Notes: generated from the letters alone by a model not told the origin. A stretch of 64,000 bases of DNA from QFOX01 sp033763655 (GCA_033763655.1 JANRKD010000027.1:67489-131488), one strand, 5' to 3'; positions 1-8,803 are shown, counted from the first letter of the stretch. A program made the numbers and translations.

Positions 1-927
1 GCCGACGGGCAGATGACCGGCGATGTGCGGCCGCTGGTGCGGCTTTCGGTGCAGGTGGTGATTGGAGATGGCACGAAGATGGAATCCGGCTCCAGCGGTG
101 CGGGCGGGCGTATTCTCTATGACGCACTGCTGGCCGAGGAAGGCTGGAAACCGGTCGCCGATGAAGCGCTGCGCCAGGCACGGGTGAACCTCGCGGCGCG
201 CCCCGCCCCGGCGGGTGAATTGCCGGTGGTGCTCGGTGCGGGCTGGTGCGGCGTGCTGCTGCACGAGGCGGTCGGCCATGGGCTGGAGGGTGATTTCAAC
301 CGCAAGGGGTCGAGCGCCTTTGCGGGCCGGATGGGCGAACAGGTGGCGGCCAGAGGCGTGACGGTGGTCGATGACGGCACGTTGGCGCAGCGCCGTGGGT
401 CGCTGAGCGTGGACGACGAAGGCACGCCGACGCAGCGCAATGTGCTCATCGAGGATGGGGTGCTGAAAGGTTACCTCCATGACCGCCTGAACGCGCGGCT
501 GACCGGCGTGGCGGCGACGGGCAATGGCCGCCGCGAAAGCTATGCCCACGCGCCGCTACCGCGCATGACCAACACGTTTATGCTGGGCGGCAACGCGGTG
601 AAGGAAGAAATGATATCGAGCGTTACCCGCGGGATTTACGCGGCCTATCTCGGCGGCGGGCAGGTGGATATCACCTCGGGCAAGTTCGTTTTCAATGCCA
701 CCGAGGCCTATATGATCGAGGATGGGAAGATTACCTTTCCCATCAAGGGGGCGACGCTGATTGGCTCCGGCCCCGAGGTGATGGGCCGGATTGCCGCCAT
801 CGGCAACGATATGGCGCTCGACCCGGGTGTTGGCACCTGCGGCAAGGCGGGGCAATCGGTGCCGGTCGGTGTCGGCCAACCGAGCCTGCTGATTTCGGGC
901 ATGACCGTCGGCGGAACGCAGCTTTAG
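1..927 (+). CDS. tldD: TldD family metalloprotease, 3' part (cut by window edge)
   Basis: The reading frame is open from the first base, so the N-terminus lies outside the window; 308 residues are visible. TldD pairs with PmbA/TldE as a cytoplasmic zinc protease that degrades or processes small peptides such as microcin precursors and antitoxins. The fragment carries the family zinc motif HEAVGH at about residues 88-93, followed by the conserved glycine-rich GLEGD segment. The C-terminal part has the family's GTPTQRN and PRMTNT segments and ends with a glycine-rich tail. No partner pmbA is visible here. The family call is secure, and TldD is preferred over PmbA because the HExxxH zinc ligands are intact. 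Confidence 0.95.
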   Translation, partial: ADGQMTGDVRPLVRLSVQVVIGDGTKMESGSSGAGGRILYDALLAEEGWKPVADEALRQARVNLAARPAPAGELPVVLGAGWCGVLLHEAVGHGLEGDFNRKGSSAFAGRMGEQVAARGVTVVDDGTLAQRRGSLSVDDEGTPTQRNVLIEDGVLKGYLHDRLNARLTGVAATGNGRRESYAHAPLPRMTNTFMLGGNAVKEEMISSVTRGIYAAYLGGGQVDITSGKFVFNATEAYMIEDGKITFPIKGATLIGSGPEVMGRIAAIGNDMALDPGVGTCGKAGQSVPVGVGQPSLLISGMTVGGTQL

Positions 928-956
928 CGGCAGCAAGAGAAGAGTCGAGTGGTAAA

Positions 957-1060
957 AGGGGTAGCCAGTAGCCAGTAGCCGGTAGTCAGTAGCCAGTGAA
1001 GGAAGTGAAGGAAGTGAAGAAAGAAAGAAAGAAAAAGAAAGTAAAGGAAGCGAAGAAAGT
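957..1060. repeat. Degenerate short tandem repeats (GTAGCCA / GAAGGAAGT)
   Basis: Immediately after tldD the sequence becomes a run of near-repeats of GTAGCCAGTAG-like heptamers, then purine-rich GAAGGAAGT and GAAAGAAA units. Similar CAGTAG or CAGTGCC strings recur in the window near 6621-6690 and 16871-16893. No coding potential is evident. The gap from 928 to 1182 holds only this and the palindromic block that follows. Confidence 0.6.
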
Positions 1061-1090
1061 GAAGTGAATAGAGGACGGTAGCCAGCAAGG

Positions 1091-1166
1091 GGAGTATCCC
1101 CCTCCCACTCCCCCCTCGCGGGGGAGTCGAAACGCTCCTTCAAGCGTTTCGGTGGGGGGATTCCTG
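1091..1166. repeat. Palindromic REP-like block
   Basis: A GGGGAGTATCCCCCTCCC segment is followed by CGCGGGGGAGTC and by an inverted pair, GAAACGCT / AGCGTTTC. A related string, AGTATCCCCCTCCCGCC, recurs near 17188, so this looks like a dispersed intergenic repeat. It lies between the 3' ends of two convergent genes and may act as a bidirectional terminator. That role is inferred from position only. Confidence 0.5.
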
Positions 1167-1182
1167 TGGCCAGTGTCGGGTA

Positions 1183-1704
1183 TCAGGGCAGCCGCACGAC
1201 CTTGCCGCCCACGACAGCATAGCCGTTGCCATAGCTATTGCCCCCGCCGCCATTGTTGGCGTTGGTATTCGTGTTGGTGTTAGGGGCAGGGGCATTGACC
1301 GTGCCGGTGGGTGCCGGGGCATCGGGTTTGGCCGCGACAGGTGCAGTAGGCGGGTGGCTGCTGTCGCTGCGCAGGGCTGAATCATCGCGGAGGGTTTTGG
1401 CGAAAGCAGGCGGGGCGACGGGGGCCTTTTCGGCGGCGGCGGGTTTGGGGGCGGTTTTGCCCTCAGCGGCGACGCTATCGAAAATATCGCCCGCATCCTC
1501 GCCTCCGGATTTATCGGCGGGCGTGGCTTTGCCGGTTCCGGCGCGGGTGCGCAGGGCGGGGTAGTCAGCGCGCTTATCGTAGCCGATGCGGATTTTGCCG
1601 TCGGCAGTCAGGCTGCGCCCATCCCCGGCGGCGGCGGGCTGGGCGAGGGCGGGGCCGCCAAGGCAGGCGGCAAGCAGCAGCAGGGCAGGGGCGCAGGCGC
1701 GCAT
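1183..1704 (-). CDS. Secreted low-complexity protein of unknown function
   Basis: The 173-residue protein starts with a clear signal peptide (MRACAPALLLLAACLGGPALA, cleaved after ALA-type residues); the LAAC string could also serve as a lipobox. The mature part is rich in Ala, Pro and Lys, followed by an Asn/Thr tract around residues 140-153, and ends in a Gly/Asn/Tyr segment and VVGGKVVRLP. No catalytic motif is visible. It is convergent with tldD across repeat DNA. A periplasmic or surface-anchored protein is likely; the function is not recognisable. Confidence 0.6.
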   Translation of the reverse strand: MRACAPALLLLAACLGGPALAQPAAAGDGRSLTADGKIRIGYDKRADYPALRTRAGTGKATPADKSGGEDAGDIFDSVAAEGKTAPKPAAAEKAPVAPPAFAKTLRDDSALRSDSSHPPTAPVAAKPDAPAPTGTVNAPAPNTNTNTNANNGGGGNSYGNGYAVVGGKVVRLP

Positions 1705-2005
1705 GGGGCCTCCAATCGTGAAGGATACGCTGTATCACGCCCCCGCTACCGGCGCAAGCAAGCCGCCGCTGCGCCCCCGGCCAATTGTGACAGTTCCGTG
1801 AAGATTGCACCGATTTGCGCGGTTTTCGTTGCGCGGGGCCGGGGCGGTGCGTAGAATGGGATCTAAGGAGTTGTGTGGATTTACGTTAACTTAGTTGTCA
1901 CGAAACTGTCACATAATAATGTTAAATCATTAACCTTTTATTAGTGATGTTCCGGTATTCTGAGGGTAAGCGGGAAAACGCACCAAGGCACGAAGGAGCA
2001 CGGGG
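1705..2005. other. Intergenic region, AT-rich centre with promoter-like sequence
   Basis: This 301-base gap separates the secreted protein (minus strand) from the small plus-strand gene at 2006. Bases 1870-1960 are strikingly AT-rich compared with the flanks. They contain two direct TGTCAC copies (about 1894-1913) and the inverted pair GTTAA / TTAAC (about 1921-1933). A promoter for the 2006 gene is probably here, but I cannot assign a convincing -35/-10 pair. Confidence 0.4.
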
Positions 2006-2242
2006 ATGAACGATACGTTGATGGTTGGTGGGCATTGCTGCATTAACTCGTGCGGCTACACAGGTGATGACAATCGTGTTGCTAATGCAATTAATTGGTT
2101 GTTTGCGCCGGAGATTGCAGTTGCAGGCCTTTCGAATTTGCCAACTCTAAATGTAGCAAAAACAGAGGGCGCTCCTGCGCCATTGAATGTTCCCTTTTCT
2201 GGAGGGTTCAGCAAAGCAGGCCCCGGTACCGCAATAGGCTAA
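2006..2242 (+). CDS. Small hypothetical protein with a Cys-Cys motif
   Basis: This 78-residue frame has a good AAGGAG ribosome-binding site eight to nine bases before ATG, and an AT-rich upstream region. The N-terminus has the unusual string GGHCCINSCG (three cysteines and one histidine). The rest is neutral and small-residue rich, ending in GPGTAIG. No signal peptide or membrane segment is convincing. Metal binding, or a precursor peptide, are only possibilities. I do not recognise the family, and it may not be a real gene. Confidence 0.45.
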   Translation: MNDTLMVGGHCCINSCGYTGDDNRVANAINWLFAPEIAVAGLSNLPTLNVAKTEGAPAPLNVPFSGGFSKAGPGTAIG

Positions 2243-2334
2243 TCCGCCACGCCGCGCCACAAACTACCGAAAAATCTTCCCAAAAATCGTTTGCGGCTAT
2301 ATAGTTTGCGCCCGAACCGTTACAATGGGCGGCC

Positions 2335-2700
2335 ATGAGCACCACTTGGAAAACCAGCGCTTTTTCGAAAAATTCAACCCCGGTGGAGTTGGATGAGCAG
2401 CTGCTGAATGAAAAAGTGGTGATCCTGCTTCAGGGCAAAAACGTCTATAACGACCCGATCTTCACCTACCTGCAGCTGTCGCTGCGGTCGCTGCAATTGC
2501 TGCGCGACAAAATGCGTAAAACCGAGGATTTCATGCCCGCCGAATATGGCACGGTGCTCGCGGCCGGTAAGGGTGAGCCGGGCGCCGAGCTGCGCTCGGA
2601 AATGGCGGTGACGCATAATATGGTCGATGTGCCGCGCGCCAAAACCGCCAGCGCGCCGCCGAGCTACGCCGTGCCGCAACCCAAATTATGGGACGATTAG
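2335..2700 (+). CDS. Hypothetical protein, 121 residues
   Basis: A soluble, mostly helical-looking protein with a central segment NEKVVILLQGKNVYNDPIFT followed by amphipathic SLRSLQLLRDKMRK. The C-terminus is Pro/Ala-rich and ends PKLWDD. Codon usage matches the GC-rich neighbours, which supports a real gene. It opens a run of three short co-directional genes (2335-3556). The length and the VVILLQGKN segment suggest a conserved alphaproteobacterial protein, but I cannot name a family. Confidence 0.6.
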   Translation: MSTTWKTSAFSKNSTPVELDEQLLNEKVVILLQGKNVYNDPIFTYLQLSLRSLQLLRDKMRKTEDFMPAEYGTVLAAGKGEPGAELRSEMAVTHNMVDVPRAKTASAPPSYAVPQPKLWDD

Positions 2701-2781
2701 GCGCTTAAAGCCCCATGGCTCTTAACGAAATCTTTACCTGCCTCCTGTAGGTTAGCCTTAACGACAGGACAGGAGGCAGGC

Positions 2782-3075
2782 ATGGCCCATATCGGCGACA
2801 CCCAGATGCAATCGCTCATCGATGCGCAGGTATTCGGCGCACGCGGCGAGTGGGAAAAGCATGAAATCGGCGGCAAAGCGACCTATATCAAGGCAATTGC
2901 CACCCATGACGTGCAGATGAAAGCGCGCATCGCCAGCCGTTTCGACGAGCTTGGCTTTGTGCCGAAATTCTTCCGCGAAGGGGCGAGCGAGTTCGTCGCG
3001 CTTGAAGACGTCAAACAATCGCGCTATGCGGATGTAGAAAGCGCCTTCGTGGCGCAGATTCTAAGAAAGCTGTAG
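2782..3075 (+). CDS. Hypothetical protein, 97 residues
   Basis: The start follows GGACAGGAGGCAGGC, a strong ribosome-binding site (AGGAGG about seven bases before ATG). The protein is soluble and charged, with the segments FGARGEWEKHEIGG and RFDELGFVPKFFREG. It has no cysteine and no membrane segment. It lies 81 bases after the previous gene and 7 bases before the next, so it probably shares a transcript with the latter. Function unknown. Confidence 0.6.
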   Translation: MAHIGDTQMQSLIDAQVFGARGEWEKHEIGGKATYIKAIATHDVQMKARIASRFDELGFVPKFFREGASEFVALEDVKQSRYADVESAFVAQILRKL

Positions 3076-3082
3076 GGGATAT

Positions 3083-3556
3083 ATGGCAGAAGATGCGCCC
3101 ACACAAAAGGAACGTCCAGTTGTCACGGGTCAGGCGACGCTTTTGGCGGCAACCCATATAAAAGGTGCCCCCCCCACCACGATTACTGCCTCTGTTTATA
3201 CAGGCAAGGACGGCCAAGACGGCATCGTCACCATTGATCTTGCGGGCGCCAGATCAAATAGAGTTGAGGTGTTTCCATCCGGCACATTTATCATCGGCGA
3301 TGGCTTCTCGCCTACAAACGAAAACGGGGAGCCAAAAACCTCTGATGCCGCGCAAGCGCTCTATAATGCAGGCGTGAAGGCGTCTGCGAATGGCTCTCTT
3401 AGCCCAGGCGAAGTGCGGGGTCTTGGCCTTATGGCGCAGGGCGTTTTGGCACAACAGGCGCCATGGACTAATGATATCCCGCCACCAGACAAAACTCCGC
3501 GCAGATCAATCTCACCCAGCCTTATATCTGGTAGCAGCCTGTATCCGAGCAAGTAG
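3083..3556 (+). CDS. Hypothetical protein, 157 residues
   Basis: It begins seven bases after the preceding stop, with GGGGATAT just before ATG. The N-terminal half looks beta-rich (TTITASVYTGKDGQDGIVTI, VEVFPSGTFIIGDGF). The C-terminal half is Pro/Ser-rich and low in complexity. It contains SLSPGEVRGLGLMAQGVLA, an amphipathic helix candidate. No family is recognised. It converges on dapB with a 52-base gap. Confidence 0.55.
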   Translation: MAEDAPTQKERPVVTGQATLLAATHIKGAPPTTITASVYTGKDGQDGIVTIDLAGARSNRVEVFPSGTFIIGDGFSPTNENGEPKTSDAAQALYNAGVKASANGSLSPGEVRGLGLMAQGVLAQQAPWTNDIPPPDKTPRRSISPSLISGSSLYPSK

Positions 3557-3608
3557 GTGTAGCGCCAGCACACCCGACGACCCCGACGGCGACGAACCTC
3601 GCTGCCGC

Positions 3609-4406
3609 CTACCCCATCGTCACATCGCGCATGGTGTAAAAACCGTTAGCTTTGCTGGCCACCCACGCGGCGGCGGTCAGCGCCCCGCGCGCGTAAATGT
3701 CGCGGTCGCTGGCCTTATGCGCCAGTTCGAGTCGTTCGCCGTGGCTTGCCAGCAGCACTGTATGGTCACCAATCACATCCCCGCCGCGCAAGGTGGCAAA
3801 GCCGATGGCGCCGTTTGGCCGGGCGCCGGTATGGCCGTCACGCGATTTAACCCAGACATCATGCAGCTCGACCCCACGGCCACGCGCCGCCGCCTCGCCC
3901 AGCGCCAGCGCGGTACCGGAAGGAGCGTCGCGCTTATGGCGGTGATGCATTTCGAGAATCTCGATATCGGCCTCGGGCAGCCGGGCGGCGGCCTGCTCGA
4001 CCAGCGCCATGAGCACATTCACCCCGACCGACATATTGGCCGACCAGACAACACGGGTAGATTCGCCCGCGCGGATCAGCGCCTCTTTCTGCGTAGAATT
4101 CAAACCCGTAGTGCCCGAAATGAGGGTTTTTTTATGCAGCGCCGCCAGCCCGGCAAGACCGACCGTGTTTTCGGGCGCGGTGAAATCAATCACCGCATCG
4201 GCCTGCGCGAAGAGCTGGGCGGGCTCGGCAGTCATCAGCTCGGCGGCAAAACCCAGACCGACGCTTTCAAACTGCTGCCGGGCGAGCGATTGCGTGCCCT
4301 CGCGGATACCGGCGGCGGTCAGCTCCAGCGTCGGGTGGGCGCACAGCGCCTTGAGCAGCGCCAGTCCCATGCGCCCGGTCGCACCTGCGATGGAAATTTT
4401 CAGCAT
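3609..4406 (-). CDS. dapB: 4-hydroxy-tetrahydrodipicolinate reductase
   Basis: DapB reduces 4-hydroxy-tetrahydrodipicolinate to tetrahydrodipicolinate with NAD(P)H in the cytoplasm, on the route to diaminopimelate and lysine. The 265-residue length is typical. The N-terminal dinucleotide-binding loop GATGRMG is at residues 8-14. The active-site signature EMHHRHKRDAPSGTA, with the paired histidines 154-155 and Lys158, is intact, as is the ISGTTGL segment near residue 97. It is a single gene facing away from the gene at 4519, with about 110 bases between starts for divergent promoters. Confidence 0.97.
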   Translation of the reverse strand: MLKISIAGATGRMGLALLKALCAHPTLELTAAGIREGTQSLARQQFESVGLGFAAELMTAEPAQLFAQADAVIDFTAPENTVGLAGLAALHKKTLISGTTGLNSTQKEALIRAGESTRVVWSANMSVGVNVLMALVEQAAARLPEADIEILEMHHRHKRDAPSGTALALGEAAARGRGVELHDVWVKSRDGHTGARPNGAIGFATLRGGDVIGDHTVLLASHGERLELAHKASDRDIYARGALTAAAWVASKANGFYTMRDVTMG

Positions 4407-4518
4407 GTTAACATTTTGGTTAGATATTCCTGCTAGAGTGCCTGATAGACAGGCCGTATGCTACACGAGGCCACGGCAAAAACAACGATGAATGATGGCA
4501 AATCGAGGGAGAAGGGTG

Positions 4519-5448
4519 ATGACGGAAGATACGGTGGGCAAAAGTGAGGGCAGCGTGGTTACTTCCCTGCTACCGAGGATAGTTTTGAACACAGAAAAAC
4601 AACTTTCCCTAATTACAACTGCGGTAAGCCATCTTTCTCAGAATCTTAATATCAATAATGGTTGTTATTCATTTAGATTCTTTAATTCTGTTTTAGTGGG
4701 AAGAAAAATAGAGCCTGCAATGGTGGAACCGTTTTTCACAAACCTATACAGAAGCAAACTTGGGTCGGAAGTGCCACCACTGCAATTTGTGACAAATGAA
4801 CGTGGTGACATTGAGATAAAAATACCTGCGCCTGCTGAAAATCCTGATGACATCGTTGGAAGATTTAAGAACGTCCTTGAAGCAAGAATGAAAAGTCTGA
4901 GACTTGTTAGGGACAATGAAGGCTCTTCTTCCTCTTCTCCGGCATCTGTTATAGGTGACGTTCTTAGGAGTAACCGCTTTTCTCTTCCTCAGAACCCTGA
5001 GGCCGCCACACCTGCAAGTCAACCCAATGCAGGGGAAAGTAGGACAGATGAAAGAAAGAGAGACATTCTACATGACGCATTATTTCGTAACAACGAGGCC
5101 GGGCGTTGGGAAACGGGTATGGTTCCAACGATGAGTGGCGCCGATGAGAGTCAGAAAAAAGTCCCCGGAAGATTTTTGGTTTTGAATAAAAATGATTTAG
5201 ATCTTGAGGATGATAGAGCGTTCACGAAAACTTTGTTGAATGTGATGCAAGCGATTGAAGATACCATCAATCAGCCTTCCCGGCGCATTTCGCATATAAA
5301 CGGGTCTTTTCGCGTACCTACGCCACTTTGGGAGTTCCATGGAAATGATGGGAGCGTGAGGCTTAGCCTGACCAATGAGGATTTCGAAAAAGTTAAGCTG
5401 GCACTTCAAATCTCTTCTCGCGCCAATAGTCGTGGCCCCTCCCGCTAA
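4519..5448 (+). CDS. AT-rich orphan hypothetical protein, 309 residues
   Basis: The ATG at 4519 is chosen because GGGAGAAGG lies at the right distance upstream; an in-frame ATG at 4492 lacks such a site. The protein is soluble and polar. Residues around 120-190 are Ser/Pro/Asn-rich and probably disordered. A second ordered block follows (KVPGRFLVLNKNDLDLEDDR, then an SRRISHINGSFRVPTPLW segment). The coding sequence is clearly more AT-rich than dapB and dnaJ on either side, suggesting transfer. Its TAA stop directly abuts the dnaJ stop on the other strand. No family recognised. Confidence 0.65.
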   Translation: MTEDTVGKSEGSVVTSLLPRIVLNTEKQLSLITTAVSHLSQNLNINNGCYSFRFFNSVLVGRKIEPAMVEPFFTNLYRSKLGSEVPPLQFVTNERGDIEIKIPAPAENPDDIVGRFKNVLEARMKSLRLVRDNEGSSSSSPASVIGDVLRSNRFSLPQNPEAATPASQPNAGESRTDERKRDILHDALFRNNEAGRWETGMVPTMSGADESQKKVPGRFLVLNKNDLDLEDDRAFTKTLLNVMQAIEDTINQPSRRISHINGSFRVPTPLWEFHGNDGSVRLSLTNEDFEKVKLALQISSRANSRGPSR

Positions 5449-6615
5449 TTACTCCTTCAAATCTTCCCAGAATTCTTTGACCTTGGTGAAGAAATTTTCT
5501 GACTCGGGGCTGGTGGGTTTGGCGCCGCTGGCGGAGTCAAACTCCTTGAGCAGGTCTTTCTGTTTTTTGCTCAGGTTGACCGGGGTCTCGACCGTGACCT
5601 CAAGGTACATGTCGCCGCGCGCCTGACTGCGCAGCACGCTCATGCCCTTGCCCTTGAGGCGGAACTGGTGGCCGGTCTGCGTGCCTTCCGGGATGGTGAC
5701 TTTGACGCGCCCGCCATCGATCGTCGGCACCTCGATATGGCCGCCGAGGGTGGCGGTGCTGAAGGGAATCGGCACGCCGCAATAGATGTTGGCGCCCTCG
5801 CGGGTGAAAATGCGGTGCGGCCTGATGGAGAGGAAAATGTAAAGGTCGCCCGCCGGGCCGCCGCGAAATCCGGCTTCGCCCTCACCGGCGAGGCGGATGC
5901 GGGTGCCTTCCTCGACCCCCGCAGGAATCGACACGTTGAGGGATTTTTCCTTGCGGGTGCGCCCCGACCCGGCGCAGGTTTTGCACGGGTTTTTGATGAT
6001 TTTGCCCGTACCCTGACAGGTGCCGCAGCTACGCTCGACGGTGAAGAAGCCCTGCTGCGCGCGCACCACGCCGCGCCCGTTGCAGGTGCCGCAGGTCTCG
6101 GGCGCCGAGCCTTTCTGCGCGCCGCTGCCTTCGCAGCTTTCGCAGCTGGCCGAAGTGGTGACTTTGATGGTCTGCTGGCGGCCACGGAAGGCTTCTTCAA
6201 GCGCGATGTCGAGGTTGTAGCGCAGGTCGGAGCCGCGTGCCGCCGAGTTCTGCGCGCCTGCCTGCCCGCCGCCACCGGCGCCGCGCCGGCCGGTAAACTC
6301 GCTGAATAAATCCTCGAAAATATCGGAAAAGCTGCCGCCACCGGAGAAGCCCGAGAACCCGCCGCCCGCACCGTTGCCGCCACCCATGCCGTTGCTGAAG
6401 GCCTCGTGGCCGAAGCGGTCATACGCCGCGCGCTTCTGCGGGTCTTTCAGCACGTCGTAGGCTTCGTTGATGGATTTGAATTTCTTCTCGGCCTCGGCGT
6501 TGCCGTGGTTTTTGTCGGGGTGGTATTGCATGGCAAGCTTGCGGTACGCCTTTTTCAGGTCGTCCTCGCTGGCGCTTTTCGATACGCCCAGTAATGTATA
6601 AAAATCGTCAGCCAT
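5449..6615 (-). CDS. dnaJ: Chaperone protein DnaJ
   Basis: A class A Hsp40 of 388 residues, which delivers unfolded clients to DnaK and stimulates its ATPase. The J domain (residues about 4-70) has the HPD triad at 32-34. It is followed by a Gly/Phe-rich linker and a zinc-binding region with four CxxCxGxG repeats (CESCEGSG, CGTCNGRG, CGTCQGTG, CKTCAGSG), then the C-terminal client-binding domains. It lies 77 bases downstream of dnaK, in the usual dnaK-dnaJ order, and is expected to be cotranscribed from the sigma-32 promoter near 8804-8831. Confidence 0.98.
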   Translation of the reverse strand: MADDFYTLLGVSKSASEDDLKKAYRKLAMQYHPDKNHGNAEAEKKFKSINEAYDVLKDPQKRAAYDRFGHEAFSNGMGGGNGAGGGFSGFSGGGSFSDIFEDLFSEFTGRRGAGGGGQAGAQNSAARGSDLRYNLDIALEEAFRGRQQTIKVTTSASCESCEGSGAQKGSAPETCGTCNGRGVVRAQQGFFTVERSCGTCQGTGKIIKNPCKTCAGSGRTRKEKSLNVSIPAGVEEGTRIRLAGEGEAGFRGGPAGDLYIFLSIRPHRIFTREGANIYCGVPIPFSTATLGGHIEVPTIDGGRVKVTIPEGTQTGHQFRLKGKGMSVLRSQARGDMYLEVTVETPVNLSKKQKDLLKEFDSASGAKPTSPESENFFTKVKEFWEDLKE

Positions 6616-6620
6616 AAATG

Positions 6621-6690
6621 TCCAGTGCCCAGTGCCTAGTGCCTAGTATTTGTAAATGCAACAACTAGGCACCAAGCACTAGGCACTATT
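6621..6690. repeat. CAGTGCC-type repeat forming an inverted pair between dnaJ and dnaK
   Basis: The spacer contains tandem CAGTGCC / TAGTGCC units (about 6621-6644). They are answered by AACTAGGCACCAAGCACTAGGCACT (about 6661-6685, given in parts: ACTAGGCAC then GCACTAGGCACT). The two halves can form a long imperfect hairpin in the dnaK-dnaJ transcript. It may tune dnaJ expression or protect the dnaK message end; this is inferred. Related strings occur at 957-1000 and 16871-16893. Confidence 0.55.
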
Positions 6691-6692
6691 TA

Positions 6693-8621
6693 CTACTCTT
6701 TCTTGTCGTCGGAGACGTCTTCGAAATGGGCGTCGACGACTTCGCCTTCGGCACTGGCCCCGGCGGTGCCCGCATCGGCCTGCGCCTGCGCACCTGCCGC
6801 CGATTCACCCGCCGTCTGCTGCGCCTTATAAATCGCCTCGCCGAGCTTCATCATCGACTCGCTGAGCTTTTGCGCTTTGGCCTCGATATCCGCCTTGTTG
6901 CTCGATTCGAGCACCTCGCGCACGGCTTTGACATCGGCCTCGATGGTCGATTTCTCGGCCTCGCCGACGAGGGAACCGTGCTCGCGCAGGTTTTTCTCGG
7001 CCTCGTGCGCCAGTGCTTCCGCCTTGTTGCGGGCCTCAATCAGGCTGCGTTTTTCCTTGTCGGCGGTGGCGTTGGCTTCGGCGTCCTTGACCATTTTCTC
7101 GATGTCAGCATCCGACAGCCCACCCGAGGCCTGAATGCGGATTTGTTGCTCTTTGCCGGTTGCCTTATCCTTCGCCGATACGTTGACGATGCCGTTGGCG
7201 TCGATGTCAAAGGTCACTTCGATCTGCGGCATACCACGCGGTGCGGGGGCGATGCCGACCAGATCGAACTGGCCGAGCGGTTTGTTGTCCGCCGCGATTT
7301 CGCGTTCGCCCTGAAAGACGCGGATGGTGACCGCCGTCTGGTTGTCGTCCGCCGTCGAGAAGGTCTGCGATTTTTTGGTAGGGATGGTGGTGTTGCGGTC
7401 AATCAACCGGGTGAAAACGCCGCCGAGGGTTTCGATGCCCAGCGAAAGCGGCGTCACATCGAGCAGCAGAACATCCTTCACTTCGCCGCGCAGAACGCCG
7501 CCCTGAATCGCCGCGCCGATGGCCACCACTTCGTCGGGGTTGACGCCGCGGTGCGGGTCTTTGCCAAAGAAGCTTTTCACCGCTTCGATAACTTTGGGCA
7601 TGCGGCTCATGCCGCCAACCAGCACCACTTCGTCGATATTGGCAGCATCGACGCCTGCATCTTTTAGCGCTTTTTTGCATGGCTCGATGGTGCGCTGAAT
7701 CAGGTCATCGACCAGCGATTCGAGTTTGGCGCGCGTCAGCTTGACGTTGAGGTGTTTCGGGCCGTTCTGGTCGGCGGTGATGAACGGCAGGTTGACATCC
7801 GTCTGCTGGGTCGAAGACAGCTCGATCTTCGCTTTTTCCGCCGCTTCTTTCAGGCGTTGCAGCGCGAGTTTGTCCTTGCGCAGGTCGATGCCGTCGGATT
7901 TTTTGAACTCATCCGCGAGATAATCGAGGATGCGCATGTCGAAATCTTCCCCACCAAGGAAGGTGTCGCCGTTGGTCGATTTCACCTCGAACACGCCGTC
8001 ACCGATTTCAAGCACCGAGACGTCGAACGTGCCGCCGCCAAGGTCATAGACGGCGATGGTCTGACCATCTTTTTTCTCAAACCCATAGGCCAGCGCAGCG
8101 GCGGTCGGCTCGTTGATGATGCGCAGGACGTTCAGCCCGGCGATTTTGCCCGCGTCTTTCGTCGCCTGACGTTGGGCGTCGTTGAAATAGGCAGGCACGG
8201 TGATGACCGCGTCGGTCACCGTCTCGCCGAGGTAATTTTCGGCGGTTTCCTTCATTTTGCCTAAGGTGAAGGCCGAAATTTGCGATGGGCTGAACTTCTC
8301 GCCATGTGCCTCAACCCAGGCATCGCCGTTGTCGGCGCGGGCGATTTTATACGGGACAATTTTCGCGTCTTTCTGCGTGATGGGGTCATCGTAGCTACGG
8401 CCAATCAGACGCTTAACAGCAAACACCGTATTTTCAGGGTTGGTCACCGCCTGACGCTTGGCCGTCTGGCCGACGAGGCGCTCGCCATCGCTGGTAAAGG
8501 CGACAATCGAGGGCGTGGTGCGTGCGCCTTCCGCGTTTTCGAGCACTTTGGCGCTGCCCCCTTCCATAATGGCGACGCAGGAGTTGGTGGTGCCTAAATC
8601 GATGCCGATTACTTTTGCCAT
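6693..8621 (-). CDS. dnaK: Molecular chaperone DnaK (Hsp70)
   Basis: The 642-residue cytoplasmic Hsp70 couples ATP hydrolysis to binding of exposed hydrophobic segments, working with DnaJ and GrpE. The N-terminal ATPase domain begins IGIDLGTTNSCVAI and includes VPAYFNDAQRQATKDAG and YDLGGGTFDVS. The substrate-binding domain follows the LLLDVTPLSLGIETLGG linker region. The Ala/Gly-rich C-terminal tail ends DVSDDKKE. It is preceded by a 5' leader of roughly 175 bases and a heat-shock promoter, and followed by dnaJ. Confidence 0.99.
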   Translation of the reverse strand: MAKVIGIDLGTTNSCVAIMEGGSAKVLENAEGARTTPSIVAFTSDGERLVGQTAKRQAVTNPENTVFAVKRLIGRSYDDPITQKDAKIVPYKIARADNGDAWVEAHGEKFSPSQISAFTLGKMKETAENYLGETVTDAVITVPAYFNDAQRQATKDAGKIAGLNVLRIINEPTAAALAYGFEKKDGQTIAVYDLGGGTFDVSVLEIGDGVFEVKSTNGDTFLGGEDFDMRILDYLADEFKKSDGIDLRKDKLALQRLKEAAEKAKIELSSTQQTDVNLPFITADQNGPKHLNVKLTRAKLESLVDDLIQRTIEPCKKALKDAGVDAANIDEVVLVGGMSRMPKVIEAVKSFFGKDPHRGVNPDEVVAIGAAIQGGVLRGEVKDVLLLDVTPLSLGIETLGGVFTRLIDRNTTIPTKKSQTFSTADDNQTAVTIRVFQGEREIAADNKPLGQFDLVGIAPAPRGMPQIEVTFDIDANGIVNVSAKDKATGKEQQIRIQASGGLSDADIEKMVKDAEANATADKEKRSLIEARNKAEALAHEAEKNLREHGSLVGEAEKSTIEADVKAVREVLESSNKADIEAKAQKLSESMMKLGEAIYKAQQTAGESAAGAQAQADAGTAGASAEGEVVDAHFEDVSDDKKE

Positions 8622-8803
8622 GGTATGTATCCTTTTTTGTTGGTGCGCGTGTGCGCGGTGATCGTCCTGAGGGGCCGCCGCCGGGTGTCGTGGCCGTCAG
8701 TGGCGCATCCCTTTGGTTTGACACACAAAAAGACCGCGCCCGCGAACGGGTGACCCCCTTTAGGAAGCTGGCAGGTTGCCTTAGCCCTGAGGCTATACCC
8801 GCT

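Noticed and set aside
3390..4436. A 348-codon plus-strand frame over dapB
   Set aside because: Composition is that of a reverse complement of coding DNA, and dapB on the other strand has intact catalytic motifs.
6726..8597. Long open frames antisense to dnaK
   Set aside because: The opposite strand encodes a perfect DnaK; the antisense products are low-complexity and match no family.
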